Notes under the pieces: generated by a model
Seen by the model: only the letters and a program-made list of their open reading frames with translations
Databases searched by the model: none
Told to the model about the DNA's origin: nothing
Translations under genes and position numbers: made by a program
Assembly (NCBI GenBank): GCA_964418835.1
Contig: CAYQNJ010000019.1
Span: forward strand, 1-28,024
DNA: 28,024 nucleotides
Origin: UBA9076 sp964418835
GTDB taxonomy: Bacteria > Bacillota_I > Bacilli_A > Erysipelotrichales > Erysipelotrichaceae
Direction of reading: 5' to 3'
Part shown: piece by piece, positions 15,320-22,538 of the stretch
How positions within the stretch are numbered: position 1 is the stretch's first letter
How the letters are laid out: every line of letters begins with the position of its first letter

Positions 15320-15328
15320 TGGTATACT
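15320..15328 (+). promoter_or_regulatory. extended -10 promoter of the MATE gene
   Basis: TGGTATACT fits the TGn-extended -10 pattern (TATACT at 15323-15328), 20 bases before the ATG at 15348. No convincing -35 is seen. Confidence 0.5.
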
Positions 15329-15347
15329 TTAGTACGCGAGGTTAATA

Positions 15348-16694
15348 ATGAGTAGTAGATCAGAAAAAATGGCTAATTGGCCAATGGGAAAATTAATATA
15401 TTCAATGAGTATACCAGCAGTATTCTCAATGTTAGTACAAGCTTTATATAATATTGTGGATACTGTTTATATTTCAATGTATTCAGAGAAAGCATTGTTT
15501 GCGATGGGTTTAGTTTTTCCATTACAAATGATTGCGGTAGCAATATCAATAGGTGGAGCGATTGGTACTAGCACTTTAATTGCTAGAAGATTAGGTGAAA
15601 AAAGAAAAGAAGAGGCTTCATTAACAGCTACTACTGGACTTGTATTAACACTATTCCATGGTGTTTTTGTGGCTTTAATAGGTATATTTTCATCTAGAGC
15701 ATTTTTATCTTTATTCACAAAAGAAATAGATGTAATAAACATGGGTTATGATTACTTGATAGTTGTTATGGGGTTAAGTATTGGAATGATGTTGGAGATA
15801 TATTTTGAAAGAATCCAACAGTCTCAAGGAGATATGGTATCTCCTATGATATCTCAAAGTCTTGGGGCTATAACAAATGTAATACTTGATCCAATATTTA
15901 TTTTTGGTTATTTTGGTATACCTGAATTGGGAATAAAAGGTGCAGCAATAGCGACTGTAATTGGTCAATTTGTAGCAATGATTTATATAATTATTGCAAA
16001 TGTTTATGGTAAGTCAGAAATTAAGGTTTCTTTTAAGGGTTTTAAATTAGTTTGGGAAAGATGCAAGGCTATTTATGAATTAGGTTTACCTAATGCGATT
16101 ATGAATATGATGGGTTCTATAACTACTACTGCAATGAATAGTGTTTTGGTTGGGTTTAGTGATACTGCAGTTACTGCATTAAGTATTTATTTTAAATTAC
16201 AATCTTTTGTGTTTATGCCTGTATTTGGTTTTAATCAAGGGACATTACCTATTCTTTCTTATAATTATGGTGCTCAAAATTATGAAAGATTTAAAAAAGC
16301 TGTAAGAATATATGGTTTAACAACATTTTCTATTATGTTATGTGGAACTTTATTATTTTGGTTAGGTACTGGTTGGCTATTAAATATATTTAGTCCTTCA
16401 GATCATTTAATAGAAATTGGTAGTGTTACATTAAAAATAATTTCCTTATCATTTCCTATTGCGGCTATCGTAATTGCGATGACTACAATATTTCAATCGG
16501 TAGGAAAGAGTTTCTCTAGTATGTTTATGTCTTTATCAAGACAATTGATATTTTTAATTCCAGCTGCGTTCTTATTTGGAAAGATATGGGGATTAGATGG
16601 TATATGGTTTGCGTATCCTTTTGCGGAACTATCAGTATTATTGTTGTTTTTACCTAAGTGTATAAAGATAGTTAAAGAAGGGTTTAATAGATGA
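15348..16694 (+). CDS. MATE-family multidrug/cation exporter
   Basis: The protein has 448 residues with about twelve hydrophobic segments arranged as two homologous halves. The opening MGKLIYSMSIPAVFSMLVQALYN... and the VDTVYIS segment are the usual start of MATE proteins. A second half with the same pattern begins near LGLPNAIMNMM, and the short conserved VLVGFSDTAV and GFNQGTLPILSYNYGA segments are seen there. It would export drugs or metabolites by Na+ or H+ antiport across the cytoplasmic membrane. The substrate cannot be predicted. The GAGG site is eight bases before the ATG. It is a single-gene unit with its own terminator, which begins inside the last codons. Confidence 0.92.
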   Translation: MSSRSEKMANWPMGKLIYSMSIPAVFSMLVQALYNIVDTVYISMYSEKALFAMGLVFPLQMIAVAISIGGAIGTSTLIARRLGEKRKEEASLTATTGLVLTLFHGVFVALIGIFSSRAFLSLFTKEIDVINMGYDYLIVVMGLSIGMMLEIYFERIQQSQGDMVSPMISQSLGAITNVILDPIFIFGYFGIPELGIKGAAIATVIGQFVAMIYIIIANVYGKSEIKVSFKGFKLVWERCKAIYELGLPNAIMNMMGSITTTAMNSVLVGFSDTAVTALSIYFKLQSFVFMPVFGFNQGTLPILSYNYGAQNYERFKKAVRIYGLTTFSIMLCGTLLFWLGTGWLLNIFSPSDHLIEIGSVTLKIISLSFPIAAIVIAMTTIFQSVGKSFSSMFMSLSRQLIFLIPAAFLFGKIWGLDGIWFAYPFAELSVLLLFLPKCIKIVKEGFNR

Positions 16695-16712
16695 ATTTAA
16701 TTCATCTTTTTT
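16690..16712 (+). terminator. intrinsic terminator overlapping the MATE stop codon
   Basis: GATGAAT / ATTCATC (7 bp, TTA loop) is followed by six T's. The stem includes the TGA stop. Confidence 0.8.
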
Positions 16713-16734
16713 ATATAAATCTAAATAATACTAA

Positions 16735-16763
16735 TTGACTAGCATATACCTATATCTTATAAT
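16735..16763 (+). promoter_or_regulatory. promoter of the P1B-ATPase gene
   Basis: The -35 TTGACT (16735-16740), a 17-nt spacer and a perfect -10 TATAAT (16758-16763) make one of the best promoters in the window. Confidence 0.85.
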
Positions 16764-16791
16764 TTATATATGAACAGTTGTTCATATATAA
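16764..16791. promoter_or_regulatory. ArsR/SmtB-type 12-2-12 operator
   Basis: A perfect inverted repeat is centred on GT at 16777-16778, with arms ending ATATGAACA / TGTTCATAT that pair over 13 bp. It begins one base after the -10 and covers the expected transcription start, so a bound repressor would block initiation. The sequence resembles operators of the Zn/Cd/Pb sensors CzrA, CadC and ZiaR. Confidence 0.8.
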
Positions 16792-16806
16792 TAATGAGGA
16801 ATGTAT

Positions 16807-18873
16807 ATGTCAAGTTTAATTGAAATTAAAAATAAAGTTACTTTGCAGGGGTTAGATTGTGCACATTGTGCTAGTAAAATAGAATCTAAAATAAAAGAAC
16901 TTCCTGAAGTAAAAGATGCTAGTGTGGATTTTATTAATGCTAGTTGTACTTATTTTTCTAAGGAAGAAGATAAGGATGTTGTTTTAGAAAACATAAAGAA
17001 AATTGTTAGTGAAATAGAACCAGATGTTATTGTAAAAACTGAAGAGGTAATTGTTGAACATAACTTTAAAACAAAACAAATTCAAATATTAATTGGTATT
17101 GTTTTAATAGTTATTGGTTTATTTGTAAGAATTAATAATGAGATGATAGGTAATATATTATTTATAGTTTCTTATGTATTACTAGGTTATGAAATAATAA
17201 TTAAAGCATTAAAGAATCTATCAAAAGGTAATTTATTTGATGAGAACTTTTTAATGTCTATAGCTACAATAGTAGCTTTATTCTTAGGTGAGTATTTAGA
17301 GGCTGCTGCTGTAATGATTTTCTATCAATTTGGAGAATTATTTCAAGATCAAGCAGTTGCGGCTAGTAGAAGTAATATTGCTGGTTTAATGGATATTAGA
17401 CCAGATTATGCAAATGTGTTAAAGGATGGAAATATTATTACCACAAATCCTGAACTTGTTAAGCTTGATGAAATAGTGATTGTAAAACCTGGTGAAAAAA
17501 TACCTTTGGATGGTGTTGTAATAGAAGGTAGTAGTATGTTAGATACTTCTAGTTTAACTGGTGAATCAATCGCAAAAGAAGTATATAAAGACTCTAATGT
17601 ATTAAGTGGCTGTGTTAATTTAAATGGTATTTTAAAGATAAAAGTCACAAAACTATATAGTGAATCTACTGTAAATAAAATAATGGAATTAGTAGAGAAT
17701 ACATCTAGTAGAAAAGCAACTTCGGAGAAGTTTATTACTAAGTTTTCTAAGGTGTATACACCTTTTGTGGTTATTTCAGCATTATTATTAGCGATTTTAT
17801 TACCAATGTTTACTAATGTTGGTTATGATGAATCAATTAGAAGAGCAGCTACATTCTTAATTATTTCTTGCCCTTGTGCATTAGTGCTTAGTATTCCTTT
17901 AAGTTTTTATGCGGGTATTGGTGGATTAAGTAAGGTTGGGATCCTTGTAAAAGGTAGTACTATTGTAGAATCTTTATCTAAAGTAAAAAGAATTGTGTTT
18001 GATAAAACGGGGACTTTAACACAAGGTAATTTTTATGTAGATTATGTTAAAGGTGATGAAACTTTAAGGTTAAGTGCATATGGTGAATGTAATTCAAACC
18101 ATCCTATCGCAAAGAGTATATTAAATTCTTATAAAGAAGATATTGATACAAGTAAGATAAAAGAAGTTAAAGAACACGCAGGATATGGTTTGGAAGTAGT
18201 TCTTGATGAAGGAATCATTCTTGTGGGTAATAAGAAATTAATGGATAAAAACAATATTAAAGTTGATGTTGTTGATGATGTGGGTACTATTGTTTATGTA
18301 AGTAAGAATAATGAGTATATAGGATATTTAGTTATTAAGGATAGAATTAAAGATGATTCTAAAGAAGCGATTAAATCATTAAGAAGTTTAGGTGTTAATC
18401 ATATAGTGATGCTTACTGGGGATAATGAAAAAGTTGCTAGACAAGTCGGGAATGAACTTGATATTAAAGAAGTTATTTCAAATACTTTGCCTGATCAAAA
18501 GGTTGAAGTAGTAAATGGTTTGTTAGATAATGATATGACTAGTTTTGTGGGTGATGGTATAAATGATGCTCCAGTTCTTACATTAAGTGATGTTGGTATT
18601 GCTATGGGTGCTATGGGTAGTGATGCGGCTATTGAAGCTGCTGATGTTGTAATAATGGATGATAAGATAAGTAAGATCCCAGTTGCTTTAAAACAATCTA
18701 AAAAAACTATGAATATCATAGTTTCAAATATTATTTTTGCGATTGGAATAAAATTATTAGTTTTATTATTAAGTGCTTTTGGTTATACAAATATGTGGTT
18801 AGCTATATTTGCGGATGTAGGTGTATCTGTATTATGTATATTAAACTCAATAAGATTATTAAAGATAAACTAA
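16807..18873 (+). CDS. P1B-type Zn2+/Cd2+/Pb2+-exporting ATPase
   Basis: The protein has 688 residues from the ATG at 16807, which lies six bases after an AGGA site; the ATG at 16801 touches that site and is unlikely. The order is one N-terminal heavy-metal-associated domain with GLDCAHC (Cys18, Cys21), membrane helices, the actuator loop with SLTGES, the metal-transport CPC motif at 355-357, the phosphorylation site DKTGT (Asp399), the HP motif in SNHPIA, MLTGDN and GDGINDAP. The last helix has the Asp of FADVGVSVLCILNSIRLL, which is typical of the Zn/Cd group (P1B-2, as in ZntA/CadA) and not of copper pumps. The 12-2-12 operator upstream agrees with a divalent soft-metal efflux role. The 3' end overlaps the convergent lipoprotein gene by 4 bases. 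Confidence 0.93.
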   Translation: MSSLIEIKNKVTLQGLDCAHCASKIESKIKELPEVKDASVDFINASCTYFSKEEDKDVVLENIKKIVSEIEPDVIVKTEEVIVEHNFKTKQIQILIGIVLIVIGLFVRINNEMIGNILFIVSYVLLGYEIIIKALKNLSKGNLFDENFLMSIATIVALFLGEYLEAAAVMIFYQFGELFQDQAVAASRSNIAGLMDIRPDYANVLKDGNIITTNPELVKLDEIVIVKPGEKIPLDGVVIEGSSMLDTSSLTGESIAKEVYKDSNVLSGCVNLNGILKIKVTKLYSESTVNKIMELVENTSSRKATSEKFITKFSKVYTPFVVISALLLAILLPMFTNVGYDESIRRAATFLIISCPCALVLSIPLSFYAGIGGLSKVGILVKGSTIVESLSKVKRIVFDKTGTLTQGNFYVDYVKGDETLRLSAYGECNSNHPIAKSILNSYKEDIDTSKIKEVKEHAGYGLEVVLDEGIILVGNKKLMDKNNIKVDVVDDVGTIVYVSKNNEYIGYLVIKDRIKDDSKEAIKSLRSLGVNHIVMLTGDNEKVARQVGNELDIKEVISNTLPDQKVEVVNGLLDNDMTSFVGDGINDAPVLTLSDVGIAMGAMGSDAAIEAADVVIMDDKISKIPVALKQSKKTMNIIVSNIIFAIGIKLLVLLLSAFGYTNMWLAIFADVGVSVLCILNSIRLLKIN

Positions 18874-19400
18874 TTTTCTAAAATTTCTAAACTTTGAAGA
18901 ATACCATCGTATTCTTCATTTTTTGTAGGAAGGTAAGTTACTTTTATATTCATACCTGGTATTAAGTCTCCTTCAAACATTATCTCTACCGTTTCATTTA
19001 ATAAGGATAATGTTTGTTTATCATCAGTTATTACTATTTTTTGATAGTTAGTTCCTGTGGTTACTTTACCTATAACTTCTTGAATTGTTGGTTCTTCAAC
19101 TTCTCTTTTTTGTAATACAATTGATTTTATTTTTATGTTAGCTATATCTTCTAAGTCTCCATCATATATTATTGATATTTCATCATCTGTAATAATATCT
19201 TCTACTTCAACATCATTTATATTAAAAATGTAGTTATTTCCACTAGATTGAAGTGTTAAAGTTTCATCGTTTATATTAGTAACTTTTCCATTTATGTTTT
19301 TAATAATTATATTCTTAGGTTCTTGATTGATAGGTTCTTTTGGTTTACTACAAGATACTAGTAATAAACTTATTATTGATAATATAAGTATTTTTTTCAT
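18870..19400 (-). CDS. lipoprotein with two related beta domains, unknown function
   Basis: The protein has 176 residues with a lipoprotein signal (MKKILILS, core, lipobox LVSC, Cys17). After a Pro/Glu-rich linker there are two similar segments, about 36-97 and 107-173. Each starts with GKVT, has an alternating strand pattern and contains a (Y/F)(D/E)GDL turn followed by an IK strand. This looks like a tandem duplication of a small OB-like beta domain, as in exported DUF5666-type proteins. No catalytic residues are evident. AGAGGT precedes the ATG. The gene is divergent from the carboxypeptidase gene and may share its promoter region. Confidence 0.7.
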   Translation of the reverse strand: MKKILILSIISLLLVSCSKPKEPINQEPKNIIIKNINGKVTNINDETLTLQSSGNNYIFNINDVEVEDIITDDEISIIYDGDLEDIANIKIKSIVLQKREVEEPTIQEVIGKVTTGTNYQKIVITDDKQTLSLLNETVEIMFEGDLIPGMNIKVTYLPTKNEEYDGILQSLEILEN

Positions 19401-19419
19401 TTTATACCTCTTTTTATTA

Positions 19420-19470
19420 ATAATATAAATCTAATCATACTTTTACAATGATGATTTATTGTTGTAAGAT
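19420..19470. promoter_or_regulatory. overlapping divergent promoters, lipoprotein / D,D-carboxypeptidase
   Basis: On the plus strand TTTACA (19442-19447), 17 nt and TAAGAT (19465-19470) precede the carboxypeptidase gene. On the minus strand TTGTAA (19448-19443), 17 nt and TATTAT (19425-19420) precede the lipoprotein gene. The two -35 boxes share the same bases. Confidence 0.4.
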
Positions 19471-19477
19471 AAATCAT

Positions 19478-20764
19478 ATGAAAAAGAAAATATTAGTATT
19501 GTTAAGTATATTATTTATAACTATTATACCAATAAATGCACAAAATACAGAGACTTCTCCAACTGAAGAGCCTACCCCTATTCCAGTACCTCAAGATATA
19601 ACACAAGGTGGTCCTGAGATAAGTGGTGAAGCGGCTATTTTGATAGATGCTAAGTCAGGAATGGTGTTGTATAGAAAAAACGCTGATGAAAAAAAAGAAC
19701 CTGCAAGTATTACAAAGATAATGACAGTTTATTTAGCGTCTTTAAATCTAGATGATGAAACTTATGTGACTGCTAGTCAAGAAGCTATATTTGGATTTGA
19801 TAGAAATAGTAGTCATATATGGTTAACTCCAGATGAAAGTGTTAGAGCGATAGATCTAGAATATGCATCTTTTTTAGGTAGTGCAAATGATGCAAGTAAT
19901 ATGTTGGCTGAAGGAGTGTCTGGTAGTCAAAACAGTTTTGTAGATTTAATGAATCAAACTGTTAGTGATTTAGGGTTAAGTAATACTCATTTTATGAATG
20001 CTCATGGATTAAGTAATGCAGAACACTATACTAGTGCTTATGATATGGCAATGCTTACAAGAGCTGCTTTAAAAAATGAAAAATTTAAGAATATATTTCA
20101 AACAAAGAGTTATGAAATGCCTGCCACAAATAAACAAGAATCCACAAGACTTTTTGCGAGCGGTAATAATATGATTAAGAATGGTAAGTTCTTTTATGAA
20201 TATGCGACTGGTGGAAAGATAGGTTGGACTCCTGAGGCAGGTTATACAATAGTCACAACTGCGAGTAAGGATAATATGGATTTAATCGCAGTTGTATTAC
20301 AAGCACCTGATCAAGATAGTAGATATACTGACACAAAAGCATTGTTTGAGTATGGATTTAATAATTATAAAACAATGGTTATAAAAGGTGATGATATACC
20401 TGTAGAGACTGTAGAAATAAAGAAGGATGGAAAACTTTGGGCTACAGCTAATTTTTCAGTAGATGTTGTTTTTAATATATTACTGCCTTTTAATACAGAT
20501 GAAAGTAAAGTTACTACTAGTGTAGAGGTAAGGCATAAGGATGATCCTAAGAAGATTGAGGGTTATTTAATTATTAATATTGATGGTGTTAAAGCGGGAG
20601 AAGCCATTATGAATAAACAAATTGAAGAGTATGATATTAGTTTTAAAGCTACTACATTACCTTTAATTAATATGGTTTTAGATTATTTTAGTATATTTAT
20701 ATTAGGTTTATTTTTCCTTGTTAGCTTTGTGAAGTTAACTAGAAAAGTGCAAATCCCTGAGTGA
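19478..20764 (+). CDS. D-alanyl-D-alanine carboxypeptidase (S11 family, DacA/DacF-like)
   Basis: The protein has 428 residues from the ATG at 19478, which gives a standard signal peptide (MKKKILVLLSILF...INAQ). A frame start at 19448 would add ten residues that spoil it. The penicillin-binding motifs are SITK (Ser77, Lys80) and SAN (135-137). The third motif reads KIG (247-249) where KTG is usual. A PBP5-type C-terminal beta domain follows, then a hydrophobic anchor helix near the end, followed by basic residues. It would trim the terminal D-Ala from peptidoglycan stem peptides outside the membrane. I see no Shine-Dalgarno, and the predicted transcription start is at or just before the ATG. 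Confidence 0.9.
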   Translation: MKKKILVLLSILFITIIPINAQNTETSPTEEPTPIPVPQDITQGGPEISGEAAILIDAKSGMVLYRKNADEKKEPASITKIMTVYLASLNLDDETYVTASQEAIFGFDRNSSHIWLTPDESVRAIDLEYASFLGSANDASNMLAEGVSGSQNSFVDLMNQTVSDLGLSNTHFMNAHGLSNAEHYTSAYDMAMLTRAALKNEKFKNIFQTKSYEMPATNKQESTRLFASGNNMIKNGKFFYEYATGGKIGWTPEAGYTIVTTASKDNMDLIAVVLQAPDQDSRYTDTKALFEYGFNNYKTMVIKGDDIPVETVEIKKDGKLWATANFSVDVVFNILLPFNTDESKVTTSVEVRHKDDPKKIEGYLIINIDGVKAGEAIMNKQIEEYDISFKATTLPLINMVLDYFSIFILGLFFLVSFVKLTRKVQIPE

Positions 20765-20807
20765 TTTTAAAGAATAATAGTATAATAATTACATAGGAGG
20801 AAAGAGA

Positions 20808-21155
20808 ATGAAAAAATTATTAACGTTTATCATTACAAATAGTATTTCCTTATTTCTAGTTTCAAGCTTGTTATCTGGTTTAAATATAGGTGATATTAAA
20901 ACTACAGTATTATTATCATTAATGCTGGGTATATTAAATGCGACTGTTAAACCAATATTAAAACTATTGTCATTGCCAATTAATTTATTAACTTTAGGAT
21001 TATTTTCTATAATAGTTAATGCGTTTATATTTAGTTTAGCGTTTAATTTAATACCAGGCGCAAGTATTGATGGATTTATTACAGCTATTATAGCTTCAAT
21101 ACTATTTGGAATTATTAATGGATTTATGGAATCAATGTTTAATGATAAAAAGTAA
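20808..21155 (+). CDS. YvlD-like membrane protein (PF04020, phage-holin-4-2 superfamily)
   Basis: The 115-residue protein consists almost entirely of four hydrophobic segments. The conserved block NATVKPILKLLSLPINLLTLGLFS followed by an Asn in VNAFIFSL matches the YvlD family of small membrane proteins. These are widespread and chromosomal in Bacillota, and despite the family name are not linked to phage lysis. The function is not established. AGGAGG lies eight bases before the ATG and a perfect -10 TATAAT is at 20781-20786. The gene is a single unit closed by a bidirectional terminator. Confidence 0.8.
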   Translation: MKKLLTFIITNSISLFLVSSLLSGLNIGDIKTTVLLSLMLGILNATVKPILKLLSLPINLLTLGLFSIIVNAFIFSLAFNLIPGASIDGFITAIIASILFGIINGFMESMFNDKK

Positions 21156-21178
21156 AAGATATCGTAAGATATCTTTTT
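21154..21178. terminator. bidirectional intrinsic terminator
   Basis: AAAAGATATC / GATATCTTTT (10 bp, GTAA loop) has T's on the 3' side and A's on the 5' side. It lies between two convergent genes. Confidence 0.85.
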
Positions 21179-21578
21179 AAATAGTTAACTCTTTCTTTAA
21201 TAATTCATAATCTTCAGATGACAATAGTTCTAAATCTAAATTTATATTTTCATTATTATATATAATATTTAAGGTTCTCATTTTAATTCTTTGTTTATCT
21301 TTAGAATATTCAAAAGAAAAAACTGCGTCTTTTATATTTATTTGGTATAATATTTTATTGTATCGGTTAATTGTTAGGATATTGTTTTCTATCACAAATA
21401 TGTATATATCTCTATATGCATAAAAATATAAATAAGCTATTATAAATAGTGTAGATATAAGTGATGATATTAATGTGTTAGTAAATGCTTCTACAATTAA
21501 AAATAAAGCAATTATTCCTAATAGACCTAGAAAAATATTTGATATTACTTTATAAATAGATGGTTTAATAATAATCAT
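21177..21578 (-). CDS. small membrane protein of unknown function
   Basis: The protein has 133 residues, and I do not recognise the family. Residues about 10-50 form two hydrophobic helices (ISNIFLGLLGIIALFLIV and LISSLISTLFIIAYLYFYAY). The remaining 80 residues look like a soluble beta-rich domain facing the cytosol, with alternating strands (IYIFVIENNILTINRY, RTLNIIYNNENINLDL) and a final helix. The layout, two helices followed by a PH-like beta domain, resembles bacterial PH-domain (YdbS/YdbT-like) membrane proteins, but I would not assert it. AGAGGT lies seven bases before the ATG. It is a single-gene unit. Confidence 0.65.
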   Translation of the reverse strand: MIIIKPSIYKVISNIFLGLLGIIALFLIVEAFTNTLISSLISTLFIIAYLYFYAYRDIYIFVIENNILTINRYNKILYQINIKDAVFSFEYSKDKQRIKMRTLNIIYNNENINLDLELLSSEDYELLKKELTI

Positions 21579-21617
21579 AGCTTTACCTCTTTAACATTAT
21601 TTCACACAATTAATTAT

Positions 21618-21645
21618 TTGAAAACAATAGTATAACTAATATAAT
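21618..21645 (+). promoter_or_regulatory. promoter of the flavodoxin gene
   Basis: TTGAAA (21618-21623), a 16-nt spacer and a perfect TATAAT (21640-21645) lie upstream of the ATG at 21669. Confidence 0.6.
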
Positions 21646-21668
21646 TAGAATATATAACGGAGATTATA

Positions 21669-22091
21669 ATGGATATTAATTTAATATATAAATCTAGAAC
21701 AGGACATACAGAACAACTAGCAAAAGCTATTAGTAGTGTTTTTAATATTGATCCTATTGATATAGATCATCCTCATATACTTGGTAATACTGATTTATTA
21801 ATAGTTGGTACTGGTATATATGGAGGAAAACCTGATCAATCTTTACTTGATTATCTAGATAACTTACCTTCTAATAAAATAAAAGGTGCTGCAATATTTT
21901 CTAGTTCTATAAGTAATAAAGATCAAACAGAATTAATAGTTAATATATTAAAACAAAAGAACATCGAAATATTAAAAACTAGATTTAGTTGTAAGGGTCA
22001 ATTCTTATTGTTTGGTTGGGGGCATCCTGATTTAAATGATATAAGAGGCGCAAAAGATTTTGCGCAATTAATATTGGATTCAATAGCATAA
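21669..22091 (+). CDS. flavodoxin-family protein
   Basis: The protein has 140 residues, flavodoxin size. The FMN phosphate loop is SRTGHTEQLAKAI near the N-terminus, a variant of the usual (S/T)xTGNT. The second and third flavin loops correspond to GTGIYGGKP and to the IFSSSISNKD region. It is probably a soluble electron carrier or a small quinone/flavin reductase. The GIYGGKP and late GWGHPD segments resemble the flavodoxin-like domain of the MioC/NrdI/protoporphyrinogen-oxidase type (HemG) more than classical flavodoxin. No redox partner is encoded nearby. A CGGAGAT site precedes the ATG, and a palindromic terminator follows at once. Confidence 0.8.
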   Translation: MDINLIYKSRTGHTEQLAKAISSVFNIDPIDIDHPHILGNTDLLIVGTGIYGGKPDQSLLDYLDNLPSNKIKGAAIFSSSISNKDQTELIVNILKQKNIEILKTRFSCKGQFLLFGWGHPDLNDIRGAKDFAQLILDSIA

Positions 22092-22111
22092 AGTGGGAAT
22101 TCCCACTTTTT
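22091..22111 (+). terminator. intrinsic terminator after the flavodoxin gene
   Basis: The perfect palindrome AAGTGGG / CCCACTT with an AATT loop ends in five T's and starts at the stop codon. Confidence 0.85.
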
Positions 22112-22144
22112 ATGTTACACTTAGGTAAATATTGGGGGGTTACT

Positions 22145-22510
22145 ATGAAAACATTTGGAAATATAATTTGGTTTTTAACAGTTGGACTACTAGGTGGCTT
22201 GTCTTGGTTTTTTGTGGGTTGTATATGGTGTATGACTATACTTGGAATTCCTATAGGTTTACAATGTTTTAAGTTTGCAAAGCTTGCATTCTTTCCTTTT
22301 GGTAAAGTAATAGTTTATGGTGGAGATTCTATTAATATGATTGGTAATATATTATGGTTAATATTCTCTGGTTTATATATGGCTATAGGGTATACGATAA
22401 TTGGATTAGTTTTATATATTACAATTATTGGTATACCATTTGGAAAACAATGTATTAAACTCGCTAAACTTTCATTAATGCCTTTTGGGGCAAGGATTGT
22501 TGAGGTATAG
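22145..22510 (+). CDS. YccF-domain membrane protein
   Basis: The protein has 121 residues from the ATG at 22145, which has GGGGGG seven bases upstream; an upstream in-frame ATG at 22112 lies in the terminator tail. It contains two copies of the YccF domain: the strongly conserved GIPIGLQCFKFAKLAFFPFG is repeated as GIPFGKQCIKLAKLSLMPFG, each after a hydrophobic hairpin beginning GNI(I/L)W. The YccF family is widespread, and its role is not known to me. It probably forms a small inner-membrane protein with about four helices. It is followed by a bidirectional terminator. Confidence 0.85.
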   Translation: MKTFGNIIWFLTVGLLGGLSWFFVGCIWCMTILGIPIGLQCFKFAKLAFFPFGKVIVYGGDSINMIGNILWLIFSGLYMAIGYTIIGLVLYITIIGIPFGKQCIKLAKLSLMPFGARIVEV

Positions 22511-22538
22511 AAAAGACAAGATTTCTCTTGTCTTTTTT
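22511..22538. terminator. bidirectional intrinsic terminator
   Basis: AAAAGACAAG / CTTGTCTTTT (10 bp, ATTTCT loop) is followed by further T's. It lies between the convergent YccF and CAP-domain genes. Confidence 0.9.

Noticed and set aside
16764..16791. Palindrome before the P1B-ATPase as a terminator
   Set aside because: It has no T-run, and it lies at the transcription start of a strong promoter, so an operator is the better reading.
16801..16806. ATG at 16801 as start of the P1B-ATPase
   Set aside because: It touches the AGGA site directly. The ATG at 16807 has correct spacing.
20808..21155. Phage holin and hence prophage remnant
   Set aside because: The YvlD-type family is chromosomal and common in Bacillota, and no other phage gene is nearby.
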